The notes below the pieces were generated by a model. That model did no database searches and had not been told where the DNA came from. It saw nothing but the letters and a program-made list of their open reading frames with translations. DNA of 64,000 nt from Propionibacteriales bacterium. Lineage in GTDB: Bacteria; Actinomycetota; Actinomycetes; Propionibacteriales; Nocardioidaceae. Shown piece after piece: positions 8,965-17,447 of this stretch. A program made the translations under genes and the position numbers. The DNA is taken from positions 1 through 64,000 of the forward strand of contig JAPLCC010000047.1 in NCBI GenBank assembly GCA_026392415.1. The letters run 5' to 3'. The stretch's first letter is position 1; each line of letters opens with the position of its first letter.

Positions 8965-10208
8965 TGAACGTCCGTCGTCGTCTCAGGAAGAACTGGGAGC
9001 GGGTCCGCACCGAACCCGGCCTCAAGAAGAACGTCACCGTGCTGGCGTTGTTGTTGGTCCTCGCGACTGCTGCCGGTTCGTGGGTGCTCGGCAACCAGCG
9101 ATTCACGGCGCCCTGGGCCGACCGCTTCGAGTTCGCGGCCGAGTTCGAGGCCGTGCCCGGAGTGGCGCCCGGCAACGGACAGGAGGTCCGGATGCACGGC
9201 GTGATCGTCGGACAGATCACCGACGCCCACGTCAACGACGAGGGCCGCGCCGAACTGACCATGTCACTCGACCCCGGGTACGACGTCTACGACAACGCCA
9301 AGCTGGTGCTCCGTCCCAAGAGCCCCCTGAACGAGATGTACGTCGAGGTCGACCCCGGCGGCGCGCCCGGGACGAAGCTCGCTTCCGGCGAAACCCTTCC
9401 CGTCACCAACACCGCCCGTCCGGTCCAGGTCGACGAGGTACTGGGGCACCTCGACGACCAGGCACGCTCTGCGCTGACCACGCTGCTCGCCGAGGCCGAT
9501 GTCGCACTGGTCTCCGCCGACGAGACTCTCCCCGCAGGCCTCGACCAGACCCGGGAGGTCGCTGGTGATCTCCGCCCCGTTCTCCTGGAGCTGGAGAGGC
9601 GGCGCGGCCAACTCGCGACGCTGGTGACGGCGCTCAGCGACATCTCCGATGCTGTTGCATCCGACGACGAGCGACTCACGACGCTGGCCGACGGTTTGAG
9701 CAGCACGGTCCGCACGATCGCGGGACAGTCCGACGACCTCGACGCCACCCTCGCCCAGCTGCCTGGCCTGGCCACGAGGCTCGCATCCTCGACCAAGGCA
9801 GTCAGTGACCTGACCGAGCAGCTCGACCCGACCCTGCGCGACATCCATGACGCCACGGGCACCCTGCCGAAGGCGCTCAAGCGGATCGACAGCACGGTCA
9901 ACCGGTTGAGCACGACGGTCAGGGTCGCGCGGCCGACGATCGCTCACGCCCGTCCGCTGGTGGCGGACCTGCGGCCGGTCGTCGCCGACCTGCGTCAGGC
10001 CCTCCCGGTCGCTGCCCGTTCGACGGCGCGCCTGGATCCCGCGACGGCGATGCTCACGAGGTACCTGCCGGACCTGGGTGCGTTCATCGTGAACACGCAC
10101 TCCCTCACCAGCCTGCGCGACGCGAACGGCGGCATCCTGCGCGGCCTGCTGACGGTCAACAGCACCTCCTTGCCCACGGACGCTCTCGCCGGCCTCGCCG
10201 GCAACTGA
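8961..10208 (+). CDS. Mce family lipid-transfer protein, fifth of six (MceE position)
   Basis: A 415-residue Mce protein with a basic N-terminus (MMNVRRRLRKNWERVR) and a membrane helix near residues 28-46, then an MCE domain with FEAVPGVAPGNGQEVRMHGV and PLNEMYVEVDPGG. In mycobacteria the protein at this position is usually a lipoprotein; here no lipobox cysteine follows the hydrophobic segment, so this one is anchored by its helix only. The helical region carries repeated LVADLRPVVADLR units. The stop codon sits inside an 11-bp tandem repeat (10202-10234). Confidence 0.9.
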   Translation: MMNVRRRLRKNWERVRTEPGLKKNVTVLALLLVLATAAGSWVLGNQRFTAPWADRFEFAAEFEAVPGVAPGNGQEVRMHGVIVGQITDAHVNDEGRAELTMSLDPGYDVYDNAKLVLRPKSPLNEMYVEVDPGGAPGTKLASGETLPVTNTARPVQVDEVLGHLDDQARSALTTLLAEADVALVSADETLPAGLDQTREVAGDLRPVLLELERRRGQLATLVTALSDISDAVASDDERLTTLADGLSSTVRTIAGQSDDLDATLAQLPGLATRLASSTKAVSDLTEQLDPTLRDIHDATGTLPKALKRIDSTVNRLSTTVRVARPTIAHARPLVADLRPVVADLRQALPVAARSTARLDPATAMLTRYLPDLGAFIVNTHSLTSLRDANGGILRGLLTVNSTSLPTDALAGLAGN

Positions 10209-10234
10209 CGGCCAACTGACGGCCAACTGACGGG
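10202..10234 (+). repeat. Three tandem copies of CAACTGACGGC at the end of the fifth mce gene
   Basis: Three head-to-tail 11-base units (10202-10212, 10213-10223, 10224-10234); only the last base of the third differs. Each unit contains TGA, and the first provides the stop codon of the upstream gene. The repeat fills most of the 41-base gap to the next mce gene, the only mce-mce junction in the run without overlap or near-contact. Confidence 0.85.
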
Positions 10235-10249
10235 ACGACGGGAACAGAC

Positions 10250-11560
10250 ATGAGTGACACGGACGCAATCGGGCTCCAGCCGCGGAGCAGGATGATCATC
10301 GTGGTGGCCTTCACCGGCTTCTGCGCGTTGATCTTCAGCTTTCTCTGGACCAACTCGGGCGGCAAGGTCCCGGTCTTCGCTGGAACCGGCTACACGATCC
10401 AGGTCGACGTCCCGCGGGTGGGCAACCTCGTCTACTTCTCGGACGTGATGGTCGCTGGCGTCAAGGTCGGCAAGGTCGCCGAGGTGACGGAGCAGGGTGA
10501 CCACGCCCGCATCGTGATGGAGCTCAACGACTCCATCGCACCGCTCCACGAAGGTGCGACGGTGCAGATCGGGGCCAAGTCCCTGGTCGAGGAGTCGTTC
10601 GTCGAGGTGACCGACGGCAAGGGCGCCGAGCTGGCTTCCGGTTCCCGGCTCGCAGCAGGCGCAGGCCGCGCCCCGGTCCAGCTCGACGACGTCCTCAAGA
10701 CGCTGGACGCGCCGACACGGAAGTCGTTGCGAGCCGTGCTGCGCTCGATGGAGGGCGTCGCAGACGGCAACGAGAAGGCTGTCGCCGACGCGATCCGCGG
10801 ACTCGGTGACATGGGCCGCCAGGGCACCACGGTGCTCGATGCCCTCGCTGCGCAGGGCAAGGACATCCAGGGCCTGACCCGCAACGCCGCCCGGGTCCTC
10901 ACAGCCCTGTCGGAGCGCCGTACCCAGCTCTCCTCGCTGGTCCAGGACGCCAACTCGCTCGTGTCGGCAACGGCCGGGCAGGCTGACGACATCCGTGCGG
11001 TGATGCGTGCGCTGCCGCCGCTGATGACCACTGCCCGTGAGAGCAGCGACGACCTGACCCGTCTCAGCGCTGCGCTGGCCCCGGTCGCCCGCAACCTGTC
11101 GGCAGCAGCGCCGCACCTGACGGCCGCACTGCGCCAGCTGCCGGCGACCTCTCGCGACCTGCGCGCCACCCTGCCGGCGCTCGACCGGGTCCTCGACGGT
11201 GCGCCCGACACCCTCGAACGGGTTCCGGCGTTCGCCGACAACGTCGAGGGGCTGCTGCCCCCGGCGGAGTCCGTGCTGGCCGATCTCAACCCGATGCTGG
11301 GCTACCTGGCGCCGTACGACCGCGACCTGGCGGCGTGGTTCACCAACTTCGCCCAGACCGTGGGCCTGGGTGACGTGAACGGCAAGGCGTTCCGGGTGAT
11401 GCCGGTCTTCAACGAACAGTCCTTCAAGGGCTATCCCTTCTCGACCAATCTCGGTCCGCTCGACAAGTACAACCCGATGCCCGGCCCCGGCTCGGCCGGC
11501 TCTCCCGGTCCCTACGGCGACACGTCGTACCCGCGCATCAAACGGGACGCAGGGGACTGA
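10250..11560 (+). CDS. Mce family lipid-transfer protein, sixth of six (MceF position)
   Basis: A 436-residue Mce protein starting at ATG 10250, 41 bases after the previous stop. The membrane helix (MIIVVAFTGFCALIFSFLW) is followed by the MCE domain (about residues 42-140: IQVDVPRVGNLVYFSDVMVA, SLVEESFVEVTDG). The helical region includes LRQLPATSRDLRATLPALDR. The C-terminal APYDRDLAAWFTNFAQTVGL stretch resembles that of the first Mce protein. It closes the six-gene mce run and is followed after three bases by the MMPL gene. Confidence 0.9.
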   Translation: MSDTDAIGLQPRSRMIIVVAFTGFCALIFSFLWTNSGGKVPVFAGTGYTIQVDVPRVGNLVYFSDVMVAGVKVGKVAEVTEQGDHARIVMELNDSIAPLHEGATVQIGAKSLVEESFVEVTDGKGAELASGSRLAAGAGRAPVQLDDVLKTLDAPTRKSLRAVLRSMEGVADGNEKAVADAIRGLGDMGRQGTTVLDALAAQGKDIQGLTRNAARVLTALSERRTQLSSLVQDANSLVSATAGQADDIRAVMRALPPLMTTARESSDDLTRLSAALAPVARNLSAAAPHLTAALRQLPATSRDLRATLPALDRVLDGAPDTLERVPAFADNVEGLLPPAESVLADLNPMLGYLAPYDRDLAAWFTNFAQTVGLGDVNGKAFRVMPVFNEQSFKGYPFSTNLGPLDKYNPMPGPGSAGSPGPYGDTSYPRIKRDAGD

Positions 11561-11563
11561 GCC

Positions 11564-13903
11564 ATGACCGACGAGCGGGGCGCAGGCGGCGTGGGGGCGC
11601 GCACGGCCACGACCCGGGCGCGCGCTGCCCTCGCGGTGTTCGCGCTCATCGGGTTCGGGGCGGTGATTGTCCTGGGCCTCGCTCGTCTCGAGATCCGCAC
11701 CAGCCTGGATTCGTTCCTGCCGGCCGATGATCCCCAACTGGAGCAGTACCAGGCGTTGGGGGAGGACTTCGGGGCCGAGCCGATCGTGATCCTGGTGGAG
11801 ACAGGGGAGCGGACGGACCCCGTGCTGAAGACCGACCGGATGCCTGACCTGGTGCGGCTCGAAGGCGAGCTCGCCGCGCTGCCCGGGGTCACGAGCGTCT
11901 ACGGGCCGGGCACCACCCTCAACCAGATCGCCGGCCGGGCGAAGGATCTGCTCTCCGAGCTCGTCGGACGCCGGGACGCGGAGATCGCCCTCGCCGAATC
12001 CACAGCACGCGACCGCGGTGCTCCCGCTGCTCAGGTCCGGCGCGCGGGCGACGACGCCCGCGTGCGCTTCGACGCCCGCTACGGACCACTGCTGGTCTCG
12101 GGCATGGACGGCGGCCTGCCCACCCTGGGCAACCAGCGGTTCATCGATGCGGTCGTCTACGCCGCCGACGGCGGTTCCCGCGCCCAGTGGCAGTTCGTCG
12201 TGCCGCGGCCCCAGTCGGTCGCCATCCTCGTCCGGCCCGCCGCCGACCTCGACGCAGGTGGTCTGGCCCGCCTGGTCGACAAGGTGAACGCGACCGTCGA
12301 CGGTCGACGGCCGGCGGGGACCACCACCACCGTCACCGGGACGGCAGTGATCGTCGCCGCACTGTCCGACCGGGCGATGGCCGACGCCCCACTTCTCGGC
12401 GTGCTGGCCGTGGCCGGCCTGACCTTCTGCTTCGCCGCCGCCGTGTGGATCCGGCGGCGCCTCCGGCTCCTGCCGATCGCGCTGACCCTCGTCAGCCTCG
12501 CCGTCTCGCTGTCGGTCTTCGGCTGGGCCGGGAGACCCGTGACGCTGGGCATGGTGGCGTTCGGGTCCGTGTTGCTGGGCCTGGGGTCGTACTACCCGAC
12601 GTACGCGCTGACCGGTGCGTCGCGCAGGACTGTCGCGGTGGTGGGCACCGCTTCGGCGGCCAGCCTCGCGACGCTCGCCCTCTCGCCGATGCCGCTGGTG
12701 CGCGACATCGGGCTGTTGCTCGGAGTCGGCGTCACCGTCTGTCTGGCATTGACCCTCGCGACCAGCGCGCTCCTCAAGGGCACCTCGAACGCAATGTCGG
12801 CGGCTGGTGCAGTCGGGGATGCGAACCGCGGCGGGCTGAACACCACCACCCTGCGGGTGTTTGCCCTTCTCGGCATCGTCCTGGCCGCCTGGGGCTGGCA
12901 GGTGCTGCCTGACATCCCGGTCGCTGCCGAGGTCGAGCACTTCGCCGGCGGTCTGTCCGCGCTCGACGACGCCCGGCACGCGGAGGACGTGCTCGGCAGC
13001 TCGGGCGAGATCGACGTGGTCCTCAGCGGTGTCGACACCCTCACCCCGGAGGCCCTCGCCTGGATGAATCGTGCTGAGGACGTCATTGCCCGCGGCCACG
13101 GTGACGTGATGCAAGCGGTCCTGTCGCCGGCCACCTTCCTCGACTTCCTCGGCGCCGAGCCGACCCAGGACCAGGTCGAAGCCGCAGTCCGACTGCTCCC
13201 CGAATACCTCGCCGGCTCCGTGATCGCGCCCGACCGGTCGCAGGCCCTGATGACCTACGGGGTACGCCTCGACGACGTCAGCGGACTCGCGAACCTTCGC
13301 ACCGAGTTGATCAAGGAGCTGCCCGTGCCGCCCGCCGGCTACGAGGTTCAGCTCGTCGGCCTGCCCCTGGTGCTCGTCCAGGGTCAGGAGGTGCTCAGTC
13401 AGGACAGGTACGACGCCAGCCTGATCGGGATCGCCGTGGCCGCCGCGGTGCTCCTGCTCGGCCTCCGACGCCGTGCCGACGCCTTGCGCGCTGTGCTCGC
13501 TGCGCTGGTCGCCACCGGCTGGGGCTTCCTTCTCCTGGACCTGAGCGGACGCGGTTTCGACCCGGTCACGATCGCGCTCGGCACGCTGACCGTCGCGGTC
13601 GGGGCCGAGTTCACCGTCGTGCTCGCCGAGGCTGCCCGCCGGGCGAGCCGGACCCTGACCCGCACCGTGGCGCTGATGGCGGCTGCGTCCGCTGTCGGCT
13701 ACCTCGTGCTCCTCGGGTCGGGACTCGCCGCAGTTCGTACCTTCGGCGCCGAGCTCGCGCTCGGGGTCGGCTTCGCGTTCGCCGCGGCCAGCCTGGTTGT
13801 TGCCGCGACGACCCGTCCTGTTCGACCGTCCGTGCCAGAGGCCGATCCGGTTGAGGAACCAGCGGTCGAAGCACCCCGGAAATTGGAGGCTGTCCATGCC
13901 TGA
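11564..13903 (+). CDS. MMPL/RND-superfamily membrane transporter linked to the Mce operon
   Basis: A 779-residue protein of the MMPL/RND exporter superfamily. It shows the family layout: one helix near residues 24-43, a periplasmic domain of about 230 residues, a first block of membrane helices (about 270-420, with GVLAVAGLTFCFAAAVWI), a second periplasmic domain and a second helix block (about 620-750). Such proteins move lipids using the proton gradient. It follows the last mce gene by three bases and overlaps the next gene, so it probably acts with the Mce importer, for example by handling the lipid on the envelope side. The direction of transport cannot be read from sequence. Confidence 0.85.
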   Translation: MTDERGAGGVGARTATTRARAALAVFALIGFGAVIVLGLARLEIRTSLDSFLPADDPQLEQYQALGEDFGAEPIVILVETGERTDPVLKTDRMPDLVRLEGELAALPGVTSVYGPGTTLNQIAGRAKDLLSELVGRRDAEIALAESTARDRGAPAAQVRRAGDDARVRFDARYGPLLVSGMDGGLPTLGNQRFIDAVVYAADGGSRAQWQFVVPRPQSVAILVRPAADLDAGGLARLVDKVNATVDGRRPAGTTTTVTGTAVIVAALSDRAMADAPLLGVLAVAGLTFCFAAAVWIRRRLRLLPIALTLVSLAVSLSVFGWAGRPVTLGMVAFGSVLLGLGSYYPTYALTGASRRTVAVVGTASAASLATLALSPMPLVRDIGLLLGVGVTVCLALTLATSALLKGTSNAMSAAGAVGDANRGGLNTTTLRVFALLGIVLAAWGWQVLPDIPVAAEVEHFAGGLSALDDARHAEDVLGSSGEIDVVLSGVDTLTPEALAWMNRAEDVIARGHGDVMQAVLSPATFLDFLGAEPTQDQVEAAVRLLPEYLAGSVIAPDRSQALMTYGVRLDDVSGLANLRTELIKELPVPPAGYEVQLVGLPLVLVQGQEVLSQDRYDASLIGIAVAAAVLLLGLRRRADALRAVLAALVATGWGFLLLDLSGRGFDPVTIALGTLTVAVGAEFTVVLAEAARRASRTLTRTVALMAAASAVGYLVLLGSGLAAVRTFGAELALGVGFAFAAASLVVAATTRPVRPSVPEADPVEEPAVEAPRKLEAVHA

Positions 13904-15041
13904 CACGCTCGAGGTCCAACGCACCGAGGACGACGCCGCGAACGTCGGAGGCGGTAACGGTGTCGCAGCCCGGATCGGCGCCGCACGCCGTGCCCACCCG
14001 CGCATCGCGCTCGCCGTCGTCGTCGCTCTGCTCGCCGCCGCGCTCGGTGGCGGCTTCTGGTGGACCCACCGCGGACTCCCCGGCGACGTCGCCGTGCGCG
14101 TCGGCGAGACGGACGTGACACGCACGCAGCTGCGCGCCCGGATGGCGACCGTGGAGGCGCTCTACGGCGTCACCGTGCCCGATGTCGGCAGCGAGAAGGA
14201 CGCCTTCTGGCGTGACGCAGCCCATTCGGTCGCCGTCGGTCTGGTGCTCTCAGCGGCGGCCCGCGACGAGGACATCGCCATCAGCACCAAGGACGTCGAC
14301 CAGTCCCTGAGCCAGGTGATCACATCGTTCTTCGGAGGCGGGGCCGAAGGTGAGGCCGCCTTCTCCCAGGCGCTGGCCAACGCAGGAACGTCGGAGGCTG
14401 CCGTCCGCGACGAGTTGCGTCGCCAGCTGGAGATCAACGCCCTCTTCGCGAAGGTGACCAGTGACGTCGTCAGCCCCGACGACGCTGCCGTTGCAGCGGC
14501 TTACGACGACCGCCGTTGTGCCCTGCGGCTGCCCGAGAAGCGCCGCATCCGCAACATCGTGGTGGCCTCGAAGGCCGATGCGCAGGACGTCCTCCGCCGG
14601 TTGCTGCGTGGTGACGCGTTCGCCTCCGTCGTGGCGGCGGTGAGCATCGATGCAAGCACGCAGGACACCGGTGGCGACATCGGACTGGTGGCAGCGAACG
14701 ACCTCGAGGCGGCCTACGCCGAGTCGGCGTTCGCCGTCGGGAAGGGCAAGGTCTTCGGCCCCGTCCAGGGCGAGTACGGCTGGAATGTCGGCCGGGTGGA
14801 CGCGATCCAGCAGGGCCGGGTCCCGACGCAGGAGGAGGCGCGAGACGGACTGCGCCAGACCCTGTTCTCCGAAGCACAGAGCAAGGTGTGGCGATCCTGG
14901 CTCACCGACCAGATCAAGGCCGCCGACGTCCAGTACGCCGACGACCACACGCCGAAGGACCCGCTGGCCCTGCCCGCGGACGGGTCCGGTGGCCAGGCTG
15001 CGGGAGCGTCCGACGGTCCCGGCACCTCGGAGAGCTGCTGA
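13896..15041 (+). CDS. Membrane-anchored PpiC/SurA-type peptidyl-prolyl isomerase
   Basis: A 381-residue foldase-like protein. The ATG at 13896 is preceded by GGAGG and overlaps the MMPL gene by eight bases. A single membrane helix near residues 37-55 anchors it outside the membrane. A SurA-like N-terminal helical region (about 65-190) precedes a parvulin domain (about 205-310) recognisable from IRNIVVASKADAQDVLRRLL, GDAFASVVAAVSID, TGGDIGLV and the GYGWN-like EYGWNVGRV end. The tail is Gly/Ala/Asp rich. In this position it may help fold or assemble the long Mce proteins, which is an inference from linkage. Confidence 0.8.
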   Translation: MPDTLEVQRTEDDAANVGGGNGVAARIGAARRAHPRIALAVVVALLAAALGGGFWWTHRGLPGDVAVRVGETDVTRTQLRARMATVEALYGVTVPDVGSEKDAFWRDAAHSVAVGLVLSAAARDEDIAISTKDVDQSLSQVITSFFGGGAEGEAAFSQALANAGTSEAAVRDELRRQLEINALFAKVTSDVVSPDDAAVAAAYDDRRCALRLPEKRRIRNIVVASKADAQDVLRRLLRGDAFASVVAAVSIDASTQDTGGDIGLVAANDLEAAYAESAFAVGKGKVFGPVQGEYGWNVGRVDAIQQGRVPTQEEARDGLRQTLFSEAQSKVWRSWLTDQIKAADVQYADDHTPKDPLALPADGSGGQAAGASDGPGTSESC

Positions 15042-15044
15042 CCC

Positions 15045-15299
15045 ATGGGTCTCGTCGTCGCCGCTGCCCTGCAACTCGTCCTCGGGATGGGGCTCTTCCG
15101 GCTCGGGCGCTGGGGGCGGCTGTCAGCCGACGCGATCGTCCCTGCGCGGATGGATGCCGAGGAGCACCGTGCACGCGCCGACAGCCTCGCTCGTGGCGCG
15201 CTCTTCTGCCAGGCGATCGGGTCGTTGCTGGTGCTGTTCGCCATCGGCACGGCTGTCGCGGCGATGGCGGGTGCGGGCCCGACGCTGCGGCCGCAGTAG
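15045..15299 (+). CDS. Small two-helix membrane protein
   Basis: An 84-residue product starting three bases after the foldase gene. It has two predicted membrane segments (MGLVVAAALQLVLGMGLF and the segment around QAIGSLLVLFAIGTAVAAMA) separated by a charged stretch containing DAEEHRARADSLARG. It seems to be the last gene of the Mce operon. No family was recognised. The charged loop between two helices would fit an accessory protein that contacts a partner, but nothing more can be said. Confidence 0.65.
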   Translation: MGLVVAAALQLVLGMGLFRLGRWGRLSADAIVPARMDAEEHRARADSLARGALFCQAIGSLLVLFAIGTAVAAMAGAGPTLRPQ

Positions 15300-15400
15300 G
15301 CGCTCGATCCGGAAGGGGCAGGAGTTCACCCCCGCAGGGAGATGTCGGGTGACGTGACGGTCGACACAGTTGAGCCATCCACTGTCAGCAAGGAGTACCG

Positions 15401-16945
15401 ATGTATCCCGGAGCCTTTTCCCAGGCCACGCCCGACAAGCTCGCGCTGGTCATGGCCGACACCGGCGAGCGGCGCACGTACGCCGAGCTCGAGGAGAACT
15501 CGGTCCGGCTGGCCCGTGTCCTGCACGACCGCGGCCTGCGCGCCGGGGACCACATCGCGTTCCTCGCGACCAATGCTCCGCAGGTCTTCGAGATCTACTG
15601 GGCGGCCCTGCGATCGGGCCTCTACGTCACGGGAGTCAACAATCACCTGTCGGCCGACGAGGCGGCGTACATCGTCGACGACTGCGGCGCCCAGGCGCTC
15701 GTCGTGAGCGCCGACCTCGCGGACCTCGCCCAAGGTGTCGCTGCCCAGGCGTCCGGGGTCCGCCACCGGTTCGTCTTCGGTGGTGACCTCCCCGGCTTCG
15801 AGTCGTACGACGTCGCGTTGACCGAGTCCTCGCCGGTGCCTCTCGACGACCAGCCCCGCGGCGCCGACATGCTCTACTCCTCCGGCACGACCGGTCGGCC
15901 GAAGGGCGTCAAGCCGGCGCTGCCCCCGCGCCAGGTCACCGAACCGGGCGACATGTTCGTCGCCGTCTTCGCGCCGATGTACGGCTTCGACAGCGACACC
16001 GTCTACTACTCGCCGGCGCCGACCTATCACGCGGCGCCGTTGCGCTTCGGTGGCATCGTGCACGCGACCGGCGGCACCGTGGTGATGTCGAAGAAGTTCG
16101 ATGCGGAGACCGCGCTTCGCCTGATCGAGGAGCACTCGATCACGCATGCGCAGTTCGTGCCGACGATGTTCGTCCGGATGCTCAAGCTGCCCGACGCCGT
16201 GCGTGCGAAGTACGCCCACGACTCCCTGCGCGCCGTCATCCACGCGGCAGCGCCGTGTCCGGTCGAGGTCAAGCAGAAGATGATCGACTGGTGGGGCCCG
16301 CTCCTCCATGAGTACTACGCCTCGACGGAGGCCAACGGCATCACGCTGATCAACTCCGATCAGTGGCTGCTGAAGCCCGGCTCGGTCGGAAAGGCCGGCC
16401 TCGGCATCATCCACGTCTGCGACGAGGAGGGGACCGAGCTCCCCACCGGTGCAGACGGCACCGTCTACTTCGAACGGGACACCGCGCCGTTCGAGTACCA
16501 CAACGACCCGGAGAAGAGCCGGGAGGCCAGGCACCCGGCCCACGAGAACTGGACCACCACTGGCGACGTCGGACACCTTGACGAGGACGGATACCTGTTC
16601 CTCACCGACCGCAAGGCGTTCATGATCATCTCCGGCGGGGTGAACATCTATCCGCAGGAGGTCGAGAACGTCCTCGCCCTGCACCCGTCGGTCCAGGACG
16701 TGGCCGTCATCGGTGTGCCGGACGACGAGATGGGCCAGGCGGTCAAGGCCGTGGTCGAGCTCCCGCCCGGCACCTCGCCGTCCGACGAGCTGGCCGCGGA
16801 GATCATCGGCTTCGTCCGCGAGCGGATCGCCACCTACAAGGCCCCGCGGTCGGTCGATTTCGTCGACTCGCTGCCCCGCACCGACACCGGGAAGTTGCTC
16901 AAGAAGCAGCTCGCCACGGCGTACGCCGCGGTCCCGGTCCCCTGA
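15401..16945 (+). CDS. Fatty-acyl/steroid-acyl CoA synthetase (FadD type)
   Basis: A 514-residue AMP-forming acyl-CoA ligase. The phosphate-binding motif YSSGTTGRPKGV is at 159-170, the adenine motif YYASTEANG follows about residue 306, and the TGDVGHLDEDGYLFLTDRK hinge region and the catalytic lysine in DTGKLLKK (about 498) are intact. It would convert a carboxylic acid to its CoA thioester through an acyl-adenylate. AAGGAG seven bases upstream supports the start. It heads a run of lipid-catabolic genes and is followed by an SCP2 protein, suggesting a bulky lipid or steroid-like substrate; the exact acid is unknown. Confidence 0.88.
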   Translation: MYPGAFSQATPDKLALVMADTGERRTYAELEENSVRLARVLHDRGLRAGDHIAFLATNAPQVFEIYWAALRSGLYVTGVNNHLSADEAAYIVDDCGAQALVVSADLADLAQGVAAQASGVRHRFVFGGDLPGFESYDVALTESSPVPLDDQPRGADMLYSSGTTGRPKGVKPALPPRQVTEPGDMFVAVFAPMYGFDSDTVYYSPAPTYHAAPLRFGGIVHATGGTVVMSKKFDAETALRLIEEHSITHAQFVPTMFVRMLKLPDAVRAKYAHDSLRAVIHAAAPCPVEVKQKMIDWWGPLLHEYYASTEANGITLINSDQWLLKPGSVGKAGLGIIHVCDEEGTELPTGADGTVYFERDTAPFEYHNDPEKSREARHPAHENWTTTGDVGHLDEDGYLFLTDRKAFMIISGGVNIYPQEVENVLALHPSVQDVAVIGVPDDEMGQAVKAVVELPPGTSPSDELAAEIIGFVRERIATYKAPRSVDFVDSLPRTDTGKLLKKQLATAYAAVPVP

Positions 16946-17042
16946 CACCGGTGGCGACCGAGCCCCTCCCTCAACTTCGGTCGCCACCGGAACCAACCCT
17001 GCGTTCTCACCCACCCAACGAGCACCAACCAAGGAGCACACC

Positions 17043-17447
17043 ATGGCTTACTTCAGCGACGCGGCCGAGGTCGACCAGTACATCGGCGGCGTCTTCCGCG
17101 CGGCCAACGAGCACCCGGAGTCGGGCCCCAAGATGCGGGCTGCCGACATGGTTCTGAAGGTCTACTACACCGACCCGGCCTGTGAGATGAACGTGCACAT
17201 GCGGCCCGACGGGATGACCACGTCGCTCGGTCCGATCGAGGAGAAGCCGGACGTCACGATGATGATGAAGTCCGACACCGGCGACAAGTTCTGGCGTGGC
17301 GACTACAACCTCGCGGTCGGTCTCGCCAAGGGCGAGGTCAAGGCCAAGGGCCCGGTCAACAAGATCCTCAAGCTCGTCCCGCTGACGAAGCCCCTCGTCC
17401 CGATGTACCGCGAGCTCGTCGCCGAGAAGGACGCGGCGAAGGCATGA
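17043..17447 (+). CDS. SCP2 sterol-binding domain protein
   Basis: A 134-residue stand-alone SCP2 domain starting at ATG 17043, with AAGGAG ten bases upstream; the frame extends further back but only through the synthetase gene. Typical features are the alternating strands around VLKVYYTDPACEMNVHM and the hydrophobic C-terminal helices (KGPVNKILKLVPLTKPLVPM). SCP2 proteins bind sterols or acyl-CoAs in a hydrophobic tunnel and present them to enzymes. Its stop overlaps the start of the alcohol dehydrogenase by four bases (ATGA), so it probably serves the same pathway as a substrate carrier. Confidence 0.85.
   Translation: MAYFSDAAEVDQYIGGVFRAANEHPESGPKMRAADMVLKVYYTDPACEMNVHMRPDGMTTSLGPIEEKPDVTMMMKSDTGDKFWRGDYNLAVGLAKGEVKAKGPVNKILKLVPLTKPLVPMYRELVAEKDAAKA

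Noticed and set aside
9995-14125. A 1376-codon open frame on the minus strand across two mce-operon genes
   Set aside because: It is antisense to clear Mce and MMPL genes and reads as Arg/Gly/Gln-rich sequence, the usual mirror frame of a high-GC gene. It has no domain pattern or ribosome site.
15366-15385. ACAGT...ACTGT inverted repeat upstream of the acyl-CoA synthetase
   Set aside because: Five-base arms with a 10-base spacer are expected by chance at this density; no promoter elements support an operator.
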